DNA of 59,939 nucleotides from Bacillota bacterium (GTDB lineage: Bacteria > Bacillota > Clostridia > Tissierellales > MES13). Positions 1 to 8,337 of the stretch are shown here, in pieces. The position numbers and the translations under genes are program-made. Location of the stretch: assembly GCA_009711765.1 (NCBI GenBank), contig VEND01000054.1:1-59939 (forward strand). The letters run 5' to 3'. Position 1 is the first letter of the stretch. Every line of letters starts with the position of its first letter. The notes beneath the pieces were generated by a model that was given only the letters and a program-made list of their open reading frames with translations, searched no databases and was not told the DNA's origin.

Positions 1-56
1 TGTATTATTTATTGGTGACTCTACCATTAATCTTAGGGGGGAGAACTTAAAAATCC

Positions 57-87
57 TGCTAAATCTTTAAATTTCAATGATTTAGCA
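57..87. other. Perfect inverted repeat upstream of cadA
   Basis: TGCTAAATC at 57-65 and GATTTAGCA at 79-87 are exact reverse complements with a 13-nt spacer. No T-run follows, so it is a poor intrinsic terminator. It could be an RNA hairpin near the end of an upstream transcript or an operator. An open frame at 2-70, cut by the window edge, may be the tail of an upstream gene, but it is too short to identify. Nothing else stands out in 1-151 except the ribosome site of the ATPase gene (GGGGG at 140-144). Confidence 0.3.
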
Positions 88-151
88 CTGGAAATATATC
101 AAATAAGTTAATTTTTTTGACGGAACAGTCATAAATAAAGGGGGTAAGAAA

Positions 152-2491
152 ATGAGTGAAAATAAAACTGAATTAATACTAGAGGGTTTAAATTGTGCAA
201 ACTGTGCAACTAAAATCGAAAAAAATATTAATGAAATTAGTGATATTGATAAAGTTTCATTAAATTTTATGTCAAAATCATTAAAAATTGAAACTAAAAA
301 TACAGAAAATCTTGATAATGTAATAAGGGATATAAAAAAAATAGTAGCAAAATATGAACCAGATGTTATAGTTAGAGAAAAAATAATATCATCTTCTAAT
401 AAAAAGAATTTAATTCTTATGGGGCTTATCTGTACAAGTTGTGCTTCTAAAATAGAGAATAAAATTAATAATTTATCCGATGTTAAAAATGCATATATTA
501 ACTTTACTTCACAGAAATTAGCGTTAGAAGTTTATAGAGAAAAAGACCTAGAAAGAGTTATTAAAAAGGCAAAAGAAATAGTTAATGAAATAGAACCTGA
601 TGTGAAAATAATTGATGAAAGTAAAAATGAAAAGAAAATAGAAAAAACAGACCCTAAAAATAAACTTAAGCTAATTAGAATATCCATTGGAGCTATAATT
701 TTTTTTATTAGTCTTTTATCAAATTTTTCAAACAGAATAGAATTATTATTATTTCTAACTAGTTATATTTTAATAGGTGGAGATATTTTAGTAAAATCTT
801 TTAAAAATATATTAAAGGGTCAAGTATTTGATGAAAATTTTCTTATGAGTATAGCAACCATAGGTGCTTTTTCCATAGGTGAATCACCTGAGGGCGTTGC
901 AGTAATGCTTTTTTATCAAATAGGAGAATTTTTTCAAGATTTAGCAGTAAATCGTTCAAGAAGATCTATAAAATCCCTTATGGATATTAGACCTGATTAT
1001 GCTAATTTAAAGGTTAATGAAAACATAAAAAAAGTATCTCCTGAAGATGTAAATATTAATGATGATATTGTGATAAAACCGGGAGAAAAAGTACCCCTAG
1101 ATGGTACAGTTATTAAGGGAACTTCATTGGTAGATACATCAGCTTTAACAGGAGAATCCGTACCGAAAAAATTAAAACCCGATGAAAAAATATTAAGTGG
1201 ATTTATTAATAAAGACGGTGTTATAACAGTAAAGGTTACAAAAAAATACAAAGAATCAACTGTATCTAAAATTTTAGATTTAGTAGAAAATGCCAGTGGT
1301 AGAAAAGCTCCTACTGAACAGTTTATAACGAAGTTTTCTAGATACTATACTCCTGTCGTTGTAGTTTTAGCTTTATTAATAACTATTATCCCTTCACTTA
1401 TTTTTGGAAATTTTAATACTTGGTTATATAGAGCTTTAATTTTTCTAGTTATATCCTGTCCATGTGCATTAGTTGTTTCTATACCACTAGGTTTCTTTGG
1501 AGGAATTGGTGCTGCAAGTAAAAATGGGATCTTAGTTAAAGGTGGAAATTATCTAGAGGCACTAAATAATGTAGATATATCTGTATTTGATAAAACAGGA
1601 ACATTAACTGAGGGTAATTTTAGCGTTACAGAAATAAATTCTAAAATTTCTAAAGATGAACTACTTAAATATGCAGCACTGGCAGAAAGCTATTCAAACC
1701 ATCCTATTGCAAACTCTATAGTTAAAGCTTTTAATAAAAAAATAGATAAATCCTTGATTAAAAATTATAAAGAAATTTCAGGCCATGGTATTAAAGCTGA
1801 TATTATGGAAAAAGAAGTTTTAATAGGTAACCATAAATTAATGGATGAATTTAATATATCCTATGAAAAAACAGAGGATATAGGCACAATTATATATGTT
1901 TCCATAGATAAAGAATACGCAGGTTATATTGTTATATCAGATAAAATTAAAAAAGATTCATATAAAGTAGTGTATGATCTTAAAAATGAGGGGGTAAGAA
2001 AAACTATAATGCTTACCGGTGATAATAAAAAGGTAGGTAAAAAAGTATCAAACCTTCTTAAACTAGATAAAGTATATTCAGAATTACTACCCCATGAAAA
2101 GGTAGAAAAACTAGAAAATATACTAAAAGAAAAGAAACCTAATAAAAAATTATTATTTGTAGGGGATGGAATTAATGATGCTCCTGTTTTAGCTAGGGCT
2201 GATATAGGTGTTGCTATGGGAGGATTAGGTTCAGATGCTGCAATAGAAGCAGCCGATGTAGTATTAATGACAGATGAACCATCAAAATTAGTTACTGCAA
2301 TAAAGATAGCTAACCGTACTAAAAAAATAGTACTTCAAAATATTTTCTTTGCTTTAAGTATTAAAGCAATAGTCCTATTACTTGGTGCCTTTGGTCAAGC
2401 GACTATGTGGGCTGCCGTATTTGCAGATGTAGGTGTAGCATTAATTGCAATACTCAATTCTTTAAGGGTATTAAAAACTAAAAACATCTAA
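152..2491 (+). CDS. cadA: Zn2+/Cd2+/Pb2+-type P1B ATPase (CadA/ZntA-like)
   Basis: Membrane pump that exports soft divalent metals at the cost of ATP. Two N-terminal heavy-metal-associated domains are visible, with metal-binding CxxC pairs at C15/C18 and C94/C97. The transmembrane metal site is CPC at residues 436-438, the phosphorylated aspartate is D480 in DKTGTLTEG, and the NHP motif and the hinge GDGINDAP are intact. The C-terminal stretch GVAMGGLGSDAAIEAADVV is typical of the Zn/Cd subgroup rather than Cu pumps. At 779 aa it is full length. SD GGGGGTAAG precedes ATG 152. It stands alone before a terminator. No CadC/SmtB regulator is adjacent; the ArsR-type gene at 21492 is 19 kb away. 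Cd versus Zn preference cannot be fixed from sequence. Confidence 0.92.
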   Translation: MSENKTELILEGLNCANCATKIEKNINEISDIDKVSLNFMSKSLKIETKNTENLDNVIRDIKKIVAKYEPDVIVREKIISSSNKKNLILMGLICTSCASKIENKINNLSDVKNAYINFTSQKLALEVYREKDLERVIKKAKEIVNEIEPDVKIIDESKNEKKIEKTDPKNKLKLIRISIGAIIFFISLLSNFSNRIELLLFLTSYILIGGDILVKSFKNILKGQVFDENFLMSIATIGAFSIGESPEGVAVMLFYQIGEFFQDLAVNRSRRSIKSLMDIRPDYANLKVNENIKKVSPEDVNINDDIVIKPGEKVPLDGTVIKGTSLVDTSALTGESVPKKLKPDEKILSGFINKDGVITVKVTKKYKESTVSKILDLVENASGRKAPTEQFITKFSRYYTPVVVVLALLITIIPSLIFGNFNTWLYRALIFLVISCPCALVVSIPLGFFGGIGAASKNGILVKGGNYLEALNNVDISVFDKTGTLTEGNFSVTEINSKISKDELLKYAALAESYSNHPIANSIVKAFNKKIDKSLIKNYKEISGHGIKADIMEKEVLIGNHKLMDEFNISYEKTEDIGTIIYVSIDKEYAGYIVISDKIKKDSYKVVYDLKNEGVRKTIMLTGDNKKVGKKVSNLLKLDKVYSELLPHEKVEKLENILKEKKPNKKLLFVGDGINDAPVLARADIGVAMGGLGSDAAIEAADVVLMTDEPSKLVTAIKIANRTKKIVLQNIFFALSIKAIVLLLGAFGQATMWAAVFADVGVALIAILNSLRVLKTKNI

Positions 2492-2497
2492 AAAAGT

Positions 2498-2525
2498 GGG
2501 TAGTTAAATTATATTTTAACTACCC
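2498..2525. terminator. Bidirectional terminator after cadA
   Basis: GGGTAGTTAAA (2498-2508) pairs with TTTAACTACCC (2515-2525) around a 6-nt loop, with T/A runs on both sides. It serves the convergent genes cadA and the aminotransferase, whose stop codon (2520-2522) lies inside the stem. Confidence 0.9.
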
Positions 2526-3668
2526 ATTTTTAATTAAACTTTTTAATGCTTTTATTAAAGTATTTATATCTTCTCTAGAATTAAAATATCCAAGTCCTAT
2601 TCTAACAGCACCTTTATCTATTGTACCCATTACCCTATGAATACTAGGTGCACAATGTAAACCTGACCTTAGCATTATATTGTATTTACTATCTAGTTTA
2701 TATACCAATTCATCTGGCCTAAAATTTTCTACATTAAATGAAATAACATTTGTAATTAAATCAGAATTTTTAGGTCCATATATAGTTACTTCATCGACTT
2801 CACTTAATTTCTTAATTGTATAATCAACTAAATTTTTTTCCTTTTTTCTTATATTTATAATTCCTTTGGCTAATAAAAAGTCTATTCCCTTTTTTAATCC
2901 TGCTATCCCAGCTACATTAGGAGTACCTGCCTCATATTTTGAAGGTATACTCTCAGGTTGATATTCAAGTTTTGAATCTCCCCCTGTACCTCCAAATTTT
3001 AATGGAGAAATTTCAATATCACTATTAAATAATAAACCTCCAGTACCCATAGGTCCTAAAAGGCTTTTATGCCCTGTAAATGTTAAAATATCTATATTAT
3101 CCCTATTAATATCTATATCTATAGCCCCAGCTGTTTGTGCTGTATCTACAATAAAAGGAATATTATTATCCTTAGCTATTTTACCTATCTTTTTAATAGG
3201 CTGTATTGTGCCAATGACATTTGATGCATGATTAAATACTATCAGTTTAGTATTTTTTTTAATTAAATTTTTTATATTATTAGGATCAGTAATTCCATAT
3301 TTATCACACTCTACAGTAGAAATTTCTATACCTCTATCTCTTTCTAAGTGTTTTAATGTCCTCCATACACTATTATGCTCTAAACTACTAGTTATAACAT
3401 GGTCTCCTTCTTTTAATATTCCATTAAGTAAAAGATTAATTGCTTCAGTTATATTCAATGTGAAAATTACATTACTTGTCTTTTTAAATTTAAATAATTT
3501 ACATATTGATTTTCTTGTTTCATACATCATTCTATCTGCCTTTAATGCCTTTCTATATGCTCCTCTTCCAGAGGATGCTCCTATATCATTCATAAATGCA
3601 TAAACTTCATCTAAAACTTTCTTTGGTTTTGGATAAGAGGTTGCTGCGTTATCTAGATAAATTCCCAT
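2520..3668 (-). CDS. Class V aminotransferase / cysteine desulfurase family protein
   Basis: PLP enzyme of the NifS/SufS fold. It begins IYLDNAATSYPKP, the signature of the small cysteine-desulfurase-like subfamily often found in clostridia. PLP lysine K201 sits in TFTGHKSLLGP. A cysteine in LRSGLHCAPSIHR (C339) occupies the place of the persulfide-forming cysteine of desulfurases. Length 382 aa is normal. It probably mobilises sulfur from cysteine, but no SufU, IscU or thiI-like partner adjoins it, so the acceptor is unknown. It is monocistronic, between terminators. An SD (AAAGGGGAAG) lies just upstream of ATG 3668. Confidence 0.85.
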   Translation of the reverse strand: MGIYLDNAATSYPKPKKVLDEVYAFMNDIGASSGRGAYRKALKADRMMYETRKSICKLFKFKKTSNVIFTLNITEAINLLLNGILKEGDHVITSSLEHNSVWRTLKHLERDRGIEISTVECDKYGITDPNNIKNLIKKNTKLIVFNHASNVIGTIQPIKKIGKIAKDNNIPFIVDTAQTAGAIDIDINRDNIDILTFTGHKSLLGPMGTGGLLFNSDIEISPLKFGGTGGDSKLEYQPESIPSKYEAGTPNVAGIAGLKKGIDFLLAKGIINIRKKEKNLVDYTIKKLSEVDEVTIYGPKNSDLITNVISFNVENFRPDELVYKLDSKYNIMLRSGLHCAPSIHRVMGTIDKGAVRIGLGYFNSREDINTLIKALKSLIKNG

Positions 3669-3749
3669 TATACTTCCCCTTTCTATAGGTGTATATGAAT
3701 ATAATAAGATATCGTTATAATTTTGTCAATCTATTTTTGAATAATAATA

Positions 3750-3774
3750 AGCCCACAATTAAAAATTGTGAGCT
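3750..3774 (-). terminator. Terminator after the cupin gene
   Basis: CACAATT (3754-3760) pairs with AATTGTG (3764-3770), extended by AGC/GCT ends. On the minus strand it follows the cupin stop codon directly and runs into TTATTATTATT. On the plus strand a run of six T follows the hairpin, but no gene ends there. Confidence 0.7.
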
Positions 3775-3780
3775 TTTTTA

Positions 3781-4098
3781 TTACATATCCTTAGGATTTG
3801 GTGCTTTTATTACAAAAAATTCTAATGTTTCTTCATCCTTATTCTTTACATTCATTTTAGTCTTATATGGAATATTAAGTATATCCCCTTTAGTATATAT
3901 ATTTGCTTCCTTTTCATCTAATTTAATATTCATTTTACCTTTAACTATTATCATATATACATTTGAATTTGAGTAATGTATGGGTAACCCTTCATCCTTT
4001 GGTAAAACCATATGATTAAGCATTAAATTATCGTCATTAACAATTTTTTCAATATTCTTTTTTTCTTCTTTACTATAATTAAAAACCTTTTCTATCAT
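3781..4098 (-). CDS. Small cupin-domain protein
   Basis: 105-aa single-domain cupin. The N-terminal half carries LPKDEGLPIHYSNSNVYMII and the second motif GDILNIPYKTKMNVKN, i.e. a compact beta barrel. Only one clear metal-ligand histidine (in PIHYSN) is visible, so metal binding and enzymatic activity are uncertain. The SD AGGAGG lies 7 nt before ATG. Its upstream region has a 16-bp palindrome centred where class II CRP/FNR-type activators bind (see 4130-4172), shared exactly with the gene at 27028. Small cupins under redox-sensing CRP/FNR-family control are common in anaerobes; an oxygen- or NO-linked role is inference. Confidence 0.75.
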   Translation of the reverse strand: MIEKVFNYSKEEKKNIEKIVNDDNLMLNHMVLPKDEGLPIHYSNSNVYMIIVKGKMNIKLDEKEANIYTKGDILNIPYKTKMNVKNKDEETLEFFVIKAPNPKDM

Positions 4099-4129
4099 AT
4101 ATAAGCCTCCTAATAATTTATTTATCTTT

Positions 4130-4172
4130 ATTATAAGTCTTATAATGAAATAAATATGTAACCTATGTTACA
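4130..4172 (-). promoter_or_regulatory. Class II-type promoter with CRP/FNR-like palindrome (cupin gene)
   Basis: On the minus strand, TGTAACATAGGTTACA (4172-4157) is followed by exactly 21 nt and then TATAAT (4135-4130). With a start site about 7 nt after the -10 box, the palindrome centre falls near -41.5, the class II position of CRP/FNR activators. The would-be -35 hexamer (CATATT) is poor, as expected for an activator-dependent promoter. An identical arrangement lies at 26945-26987. Confidence 0.72.
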
Positions 4173-4178
4173 AAATAA

Positions 4179-4198
4179 GCAAAGCCCTCTGGCTTTGC
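4179..4198 (-). terminator. Terminator of the deacetylase lipoprotein gene
   Basis: GCAAAGCC (4179-4186) pairs with GGCTTTGC (4191-4198) around a 4-nt loop. On the minus strand it follows the stop codon at once and precedes TTATTTTG. Confidence 0.85.
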
Positions 4199-5349
4199 TA
4201 TTTTTTAATAGTATATACTCTTAAATTTTTATTCTTTATTTTATCATCATCTATAACGTCTTCAAATCCTTTTGGTACTGTTACAATATCAGAATTACCA
4301 TCTGAAATATACTTAGTCCTTGCACCGGTTTCAAAATGTTTCATCCAATCATACATTCCTACACCCTGAACATACTTCTCTAAATCACTAGCCCTTATCC
4401 TATGGATAGAATGTCTATTAAATTTATTATGATATGGTGACTTATCAGGATCCCATCCTACATTTAAAATAGCTATATTCTTATATTCAGTACCTTCATA
4501 TTCACCACTTTCTAAATATTTATATAAATCTTTATTATCTGGCCTTTCTCCAAAGGGTAAAGAAAGAGTATTTACATTATAATCTATATTATTATTAACC
4601 ATTTTCACTATACCACTTAACTCTTTTTGTATCTTAGTTATATTAGCCTTTGAGAAATTAGCATGATTGATAGTATGATTTCCAATATCCATTCCCTTAT
4701 CTACTATATATTTTAATTTTTCTTTTATATACTTTTGTTGCCCAAAGGGATACATATTAACAAAGAAAGTTGCTTCTAAAGGAAAATCTGGATGCTTTTT
4801 ATTAAATTCTTCTAATATAGCCACTGCACAATCTGGATCTATTTTAGTTTTATTATTTTTTGTTTCTATTAAATTAAAATTATCCTGCCACCCATCATCA
4901 AAGGTAAGTACAATAGGTGTATATCCAGCCTCTGTAGTTATATTTCCTGTAACATAATCCTCTAAACTTATTGGCCTATATCCTTTTTCATATAATATTT
5001 TAAGGTCCTTTCTAAAATTATCAGGAGTTCTTCTAAATTGACCCTCTGGCTCACCAATAGAATGATACATTAAAACCATTACTTGTCCTGCTTCGTTAGG
5101 TTTAACCTTTTGTAAATCTATTTCTTTTACTTGTTTTTCTTCCTCTTTTTCATTATCCTTTTTTTCATCTTCTTTATCTTCTGACTTATCACTATCTTCT
5201 AAATCATTTTCTTTTTCTTGATTTTCATCTTCATTTTCTTCTATATTGTCCTTTGGATTTGCTGTATTAATAGCACTTATATTACATCCTGTTGTTATAA
5301 TAGTCATAATAGCTATTATAATTATCATTTTACTCTTAAGTTTATTCAA
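4198..5349 (-). CDS. Lipoprotein polysaccharide deacetylase (NodB fold)
   Basis: Surface-anchored carbohydrate esterase family 4 type protein, 383 aa. A signal sequence ends in a lipobox (TTGCN, lipidated Cys near residue 22). A very acidic linker of Glu/Asp/Lys follows (about residues 30-75), then a NodB domain. Catalytic signatures are VLTFDDGWQDN (metal and base aspartates) and IGNHTINH (zinc histidines). It begins with VLMYHSIG, as in PgaB/IcaB-like deacetylases, so its substrate may be a poly-N-acetylglucosamine polymer or peptidoglycan. The SD GGAGGG is about 9 nt from ATG. It is monocistronic. A half-site TTGTAACC lies upstream, but no full palindrome was found. Confidence 0.85.
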   Translation of the reverse strand: MNKLKSKMIIIIAIMTIITTGCNISAINTANPKDNIEENEDENQEKENDLEDSDKSEDKEDEKKDNEKEEEKQVKEIDLQKVKPNEAGQVMVLMYHSIGEPEGQFRRTPDNFRKDLKILYEKGYRPISLEDYVTGNITTEAGYTPIVLTFDDGWQDNFNLIETKNNKTKIDPDCAVAILEEFNKKHPDFPLEATFFVNMYPFGQQKYIKEKLKYIVDKGMDIGNHTINHANFSKANITKIQKELSGIVKMVNNNIDYNVNTLSLPFGERPDNKDLYKYLESGEYEGTEYKNIAILNVGWDPDKSPYHNKFNRHSIHRIRASDLEKYVQGVGMYDWMKHFETGARTKYISDGNSDIVTVPKGFEDVIDDDKIKNKNLRVYTIKK

Positions 5350-5524
5350 AAAATTCCCTCCTTATGTTAATTACATTTAGGTCCTATATATATTCTACTA
5401 TAAATCCACATTCTTTTGGGTTACAAATTATTTACATATTATTAATTATTACTAAAATGAAGGAAAATTTTATATATAATAGAATACACTATAAATAGAT
5501 AATAACAAAGAAAGGGGGGCTTAT

Positions 5525-5731
5525 ATGCCTAGTACATGGAAGTGTCCTAAATGTTCTAATACATACTATGAAACAGACCAATTTCAAGCCACAGGGGGTA
5601 CATTTTCAAAATTATTTGATGTTCAAAATAAGAAATTTTCCACAGTAACTTGTACTAAATGTAAATATACAGAAATATATAAAGCAGATACAAGTGACTT
5701 AGGAAATATATTTGATTTTTTATTTGATTAA
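5525..5731 (+). CDS. Small zinc-ribbon protein (DUF2082-like)
   Basis: 68-aa protein with two CxxC knuckles: WKCPKCSNTYY at the N-terminus and TCTKCKYTE in the middle. This is the four-cysteine zinc ribbon of the family described as nucleic-acid-binding Zn-ribbon (DUF2082). The spacer TGGTFSKLFDVQNKKF and the tail IFDFLFD are typical of that family. Function is unknown. The strong SD AAAGGGGGG sits just before ATG. It is monocistronic with its own terminator. Confidence 0.8.
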   Translation: MPSTWKCPKCSNTYYETDQFQATGGTFSKLFDVQNKKFSTVTCTKCKYTEIYKADTSDLGNIFDFLFD

Positions 5732-5755
5732 AAAGGATGGATAATCCATCCTTTT
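5731..5755. terminator. Bidirectional terminator
   Basis: AAAAGGATGGA (5731-5741) pairs with TCCATCCTTTT (5745-5755). It separates the convergent zinc-ribbon and MscS genes and overlaps the end of both. Confidence 0.9.
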
Positions 5756-6558
5756 TAATTATTTAAATGTACATCCATCTGCGGATATGGTATGTTTATT
5801 CCTTCTTTATCAAATTCTAATTTAACTTTTTCTAAAAGTTCAAAATAAATATTCCAATAATTCTCCGTTTCACACCAAGCCCTTAGATAGTAATTAACGG
5901 AACTTGCTCCGTGTTCTCCTAGTAGCACCTGTGGTTTAGGGGTATCTAATATTAAAGGATGATTTTTAGCTATTTCATTTAAAATAGCTTTTACCTTTTT
6001 AATATCATTATCATAGCCTGCTGAAAAAGTAAAATCTATCCTTCGTTTTGGATTTGCAGTATAATTTATTGTACTACTATTAGATAAATTTGCATTAGGT
6101 ATAATTATTCTTTTATTATCCGGTGTATTTAATATTGTATAAAATACTTGTATCTCTTCCACTGTACCTGCATGGCCTGAAGCTTCTATATAATCCCCTG
6201 CTTTAAATGGTTTTAATATAAGTATTAAAACCCCCCCTGCAAAGTTTGATAAACTTCCCTGTAATGCTAAGCCTACAGCTAATCCTGCTGAACCTATTAT
6301 AGCGATAAAAGATGTCATTTCAACACCTAACATTGATGCAATAGTTATTACTAATATAATCTGTAAAGATACTTTTATTAAAGATAATAAAAATGAGCGT
6401 AAAGATTTATCAAATCCTACTTTTTCAAATCTATTAGATACTAATTTTACTATTCTTTTAATAATACTTAAACCAAGTATTAAAACGACAATTGAAAGAA
6501 TCATTTTTCCACCATAACCTATTATTAAATCATTTAAACCACTAAAATTTAAATCCAT
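5755..6558 (-). CDS. mscS: MscS-type mechanosensitive channel
   Basis: 267-aa channel that opens when membrane tension rises and releases solutes during hypo-osmotic shock. There are three hydrophobic segments (about residues 15-35, 55-80 and 85-115). The third is the Gly/Ala-rich pore helix GSAGLAVGLALQGSLSNFAG. The beta domain follows with KPFKAGDYIEASGHAGTVEEI and PNANLSNSSTINYT. The C-terminus ends in INIPYPQMDVHL, as in E. coli MscS. This is the short, canonical form; a longer paralogue is at 42323-43429. SD AGGAGG precedes ATG. Confidence 0.92.
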   Translation of the reverse strand: MDLNFSGLNDLIIGYGGKMILSIVVLILGLSIIKRIVKLVSNRFEKVGFDKSLRSFLLSLIKVSLQIILVITIASMLGVEMTSFIAIIGSAGLAVGLALQGSLSNFAGGVLILILKPFKAGDYIEASGHAGTVEEIQVFYTILNTPDNKRIIIPNANLSNSSTINYTANPKRRIDFTFSAGYDNDIKKVKAILNEIAKNHPLILDTPKPQVLLGEHGASSVNYYLRAWCETENYWNIYFELLEKVKLEFDKEGINIPYPQMDVHLNN

Positions 6559-6644
6559 ATAATACCTCCTTTATATCTATTTAGTTTAATACCCATCTTT
6601 GATATCATTAATTAAATTTTTTAATATAAAAATAAGGAAGACTA

Positions 6645-6673
6645 TTGCATTTACAAAAAGTTTGTTATATAAT
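6645..6673 (+). promoter_or_regulatory. Promoter of the peptide transport operon
   Basis: TTGCAT (6645-6650), a 17-nt spacer and TATAAT (6668-6673). The predicted start near 6680 leaves a leader of about 110 nt before the binding-protein gene, and the leader contains a terminator-like hairpin. Confidence 0.65.
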
Positions 6674-6702
6674 TAACGTGTCGGAAAAAGAATAATTATA
6701 TC

Positions 6703-6766
6703 GTAATCATGAAGATTACTATCCCTAATGTCTAGGGAGGAGTTCTTCATGTTTTTTTATTTTTTG
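6703..6766 (+). promoter_or_regulatory. Leader hairpins with terminator-like U-run before oppA
   Basis: Two mutually exclusive structures can be drawn. Structure one is GTAATC (6703-6708) with GATTAC (6714-6719). Structure two is CATGAAGA (6708-6715) with TCTTCATG (6744-6751), enclosing CCCTA/TAGGG (6723-6727, 6733-6737), and is followed by a long T-rich run (6752-6766). The second looks like an intrinsic terminator and also buries the SD GGGAGGAG of a small upstream reading frame. The arrangement suggests attenuation or a riboswitch, but it matches no class I recognise. Confidence 0.6.
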
Positions 6767-6793
6767 AATAACTTAAGGAGGTCTATATTATGA
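6749..6793 (+). CDS. Possible 14-residue leader peptide coupled to oppA
   Basis: ATG 6749 follows the SD GGGAGGAG at a spacing of 6 nt and encodes MFFYFLNNLRRSIL. The T-run of the terminator is read as Phe, Tyr and Leu codons. The stop TGA overlaps the oppA start (ATGA), so translation of the two would be coupled, and the oppA SD lies inside this frame. A second, shorter frame without an SD (MKITIPNV, from 6710) precedes it. Whether either peptide is made is unknown. Confidence 0.4.
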   Translation: MFFYFLNNLRRSIL

Positions 6794-8337
6794 AAAAATA
6801 TTTATTATCTATATTAAGTATCATTATAATTATTGGTTTTACTTCAGGTTGTAATAGTAATAAAAGCAGTGAAAAAACTTTAATTTATGGAAGTGCTACA
6901 GATTATTCAAGAATTAACCCAGCTTTAGATGAACACGGAGAAATTCATAAAATAATTTTTTCAGGTCTAACAAAGCATGATGAAAATAATAAAGTCATAC
7001 CGGATTTAGCAAAGAAATGGAACTTTAATAAAGAGGAACTTTCTTATACTTTTACATTAAGGGAAAATGTTAAATGGCACGATGGAACTCAATTTAATTC
7101 AGAAGATGTGAAATATACTATAGAAGCTATAAAAAATCCTAAAAATAATTCTGAAATAAGTACTAATTATAAAGAGATAACTAAAGTTGAAATTATTGAT
7201 GATTACAAAATTAAAATATATTTAAACAAACCCTTTCCACCTATACTTGATTATTTATCTGTAGGTATATTACCTAAACATATACTTGAAAATAAAGATA
7301 TCAATGATTCTTCTTTTAATCAAAATCCCATAGGAACAGGTCCATATAAACTTAATAAATGGGAAATGGGACAATACATAGAATTAAAAGCTAATAATGA
7401 CTACTATGAAAAAGTACCTAATATAGATACTTTAATTTTTAAAGTGATAGAAGATGAAAAGGTTAGAGCCCTTCAATTAAAATCAGGAGATATTGATCTA
7501 ACACAAATTGAACCTAAGGATATGGAAATTTTCAAAAACAATGAATCTATTAAATTATATAAGGAAAAAACAGCAGATTACAGAGGAATAATGTATAACT
7601 TTAAAAATCCAATTTTTAAAAATGCAGATGTAAGAAAAGCTTTAACTTATGCTATAGATAAAGAAAAAATAGTTAATGAAGTATTAAATGGTATGGGAGA
7701 AGTAGCGAAAAGTCCCCTTCAAATGGGACCATATAATAATGAAAATATAAAACCATATTCATTTAACCCTAAAAGGGCTAAAGAATTACTAAATAAATCA
7801 GGATGGATTGTAGGTAGTGATAATATAAGAGAAAAAAACGGAGCAAAACTTTCCTTTAATATAGTTTGTTTTGAAGGAGATCCAGTAAGGATAAATATTG
7901 CTAATAGTGCCGCTCAGTATCTAAAAAATATAAATGTCGATGCAAATGTAAAAATAAAACCTAAAGGTTCTGTTAAATGGTCAGAAATTGATTCTTTTTT
8001 AATCGGTTGGGGAAGTCCTTTTGACCCTGATGATCATACTTATAAAGTATTTCATTCTACCCAAGCAGATAAAGGTGTTAATTTAAATTCATATTCTAAT
8101 GTAAAAGTAGATAATTTATTAGAAAAAGCTAGAACAACATTAGATAATAAAAAAAGAAAAAAATATTATAATAAATTTCAAGAAGAATTCGTTGAAGATC
8201 CTCCATATTCACTTATAGCTTATATAGATGCTGTATATGGAGTAAATAAAAACATAACTGGAATAAATAGTAGAGTATTAGGACATCATGGTGTTGGCTT
8301 CTTATGGAATATTGAAAAGTGGGATATTAAAAAATGA
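6790..8337 (+). CDS. ABC transporter substrate-binding lipoprotein (OppA/NikA family)
   Basis: 515-aa extracellular binding protein of solute-binding family 5 (peptides, nickel complexes, opines). A signal peptide ends in the lipobox FTSGCNS (lipidated Cys near 21). Family signatures include SGLTKHDENNKVIPDLAKKW, FTLRENVKWHDGTQFNSEDV and the PIGTGPYKL motif. SD AAGGAGG lies 8 nt before ATG. It heads an operon with two permeases: the next gene overlaps its stop by ATGA. Ligand is not predictable; peptides are the default guess. Expression is probably controlled by the leader hairpin at 6703-6766. Confidence 0.9.
   Translation: MKKYLLSILSIIIIIGFTSGCNSNKSSEKTLIYGSATDYSRINPALDEHGEIHKIIFSGLTKHDENNKVIPDLAKKWNFNKEELSYTFTLRENVKWHDGTQFNSEDVKYTIEAIKNPKNNSEISTNYKEITKVEIIDDYKIKIYLNKPFPPILDYLSVGILPKHILENKDINDSSFNQNPIGTGPYKLNKWEMGQYIELKANNDYYEKVPNIDTLIFKVIEDEKVRALQLKSGDIDLTQIEPKDMEIFKNNESIKLYKEKTADYRGIMYNFKNPIFKNADVRKALTYAIDKEKIVNEVLNGMGEVAKSPLQMGPYNNENIKPYSFNPKRAKELLNKSGWIVGSDNIREKNGAKLSFNIVCFEGDPVRINIANSAAQYLKNINVDANVKIKPKGSVKWSEIDSFLIGWGSPFDPDDHTYKVFHSTQADKGVNLNSYSNVKVDNLLEKARTTLDNKKRKKYYNKFQEEFVEDPPYSLIAYIDAVYGVNKNITGINSRVLGHHGVGFLWNIEKWDIKK

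Noticed and set aside
3689-3976. Plus-strand frame of 95 codons opposite the cupin gene
   Set aside because: Shadow of the cupin coding region; it crosses a terminator hairpin and has no ribosome site.
6680-6789. T-box or known riboswitch (preQ1, SAM, Mn, guanidine) before oppA
   Set aside because: No T-box AGGGUGGnACC motif and none of the conserved blocks I remember of those classes; left as unclassified.
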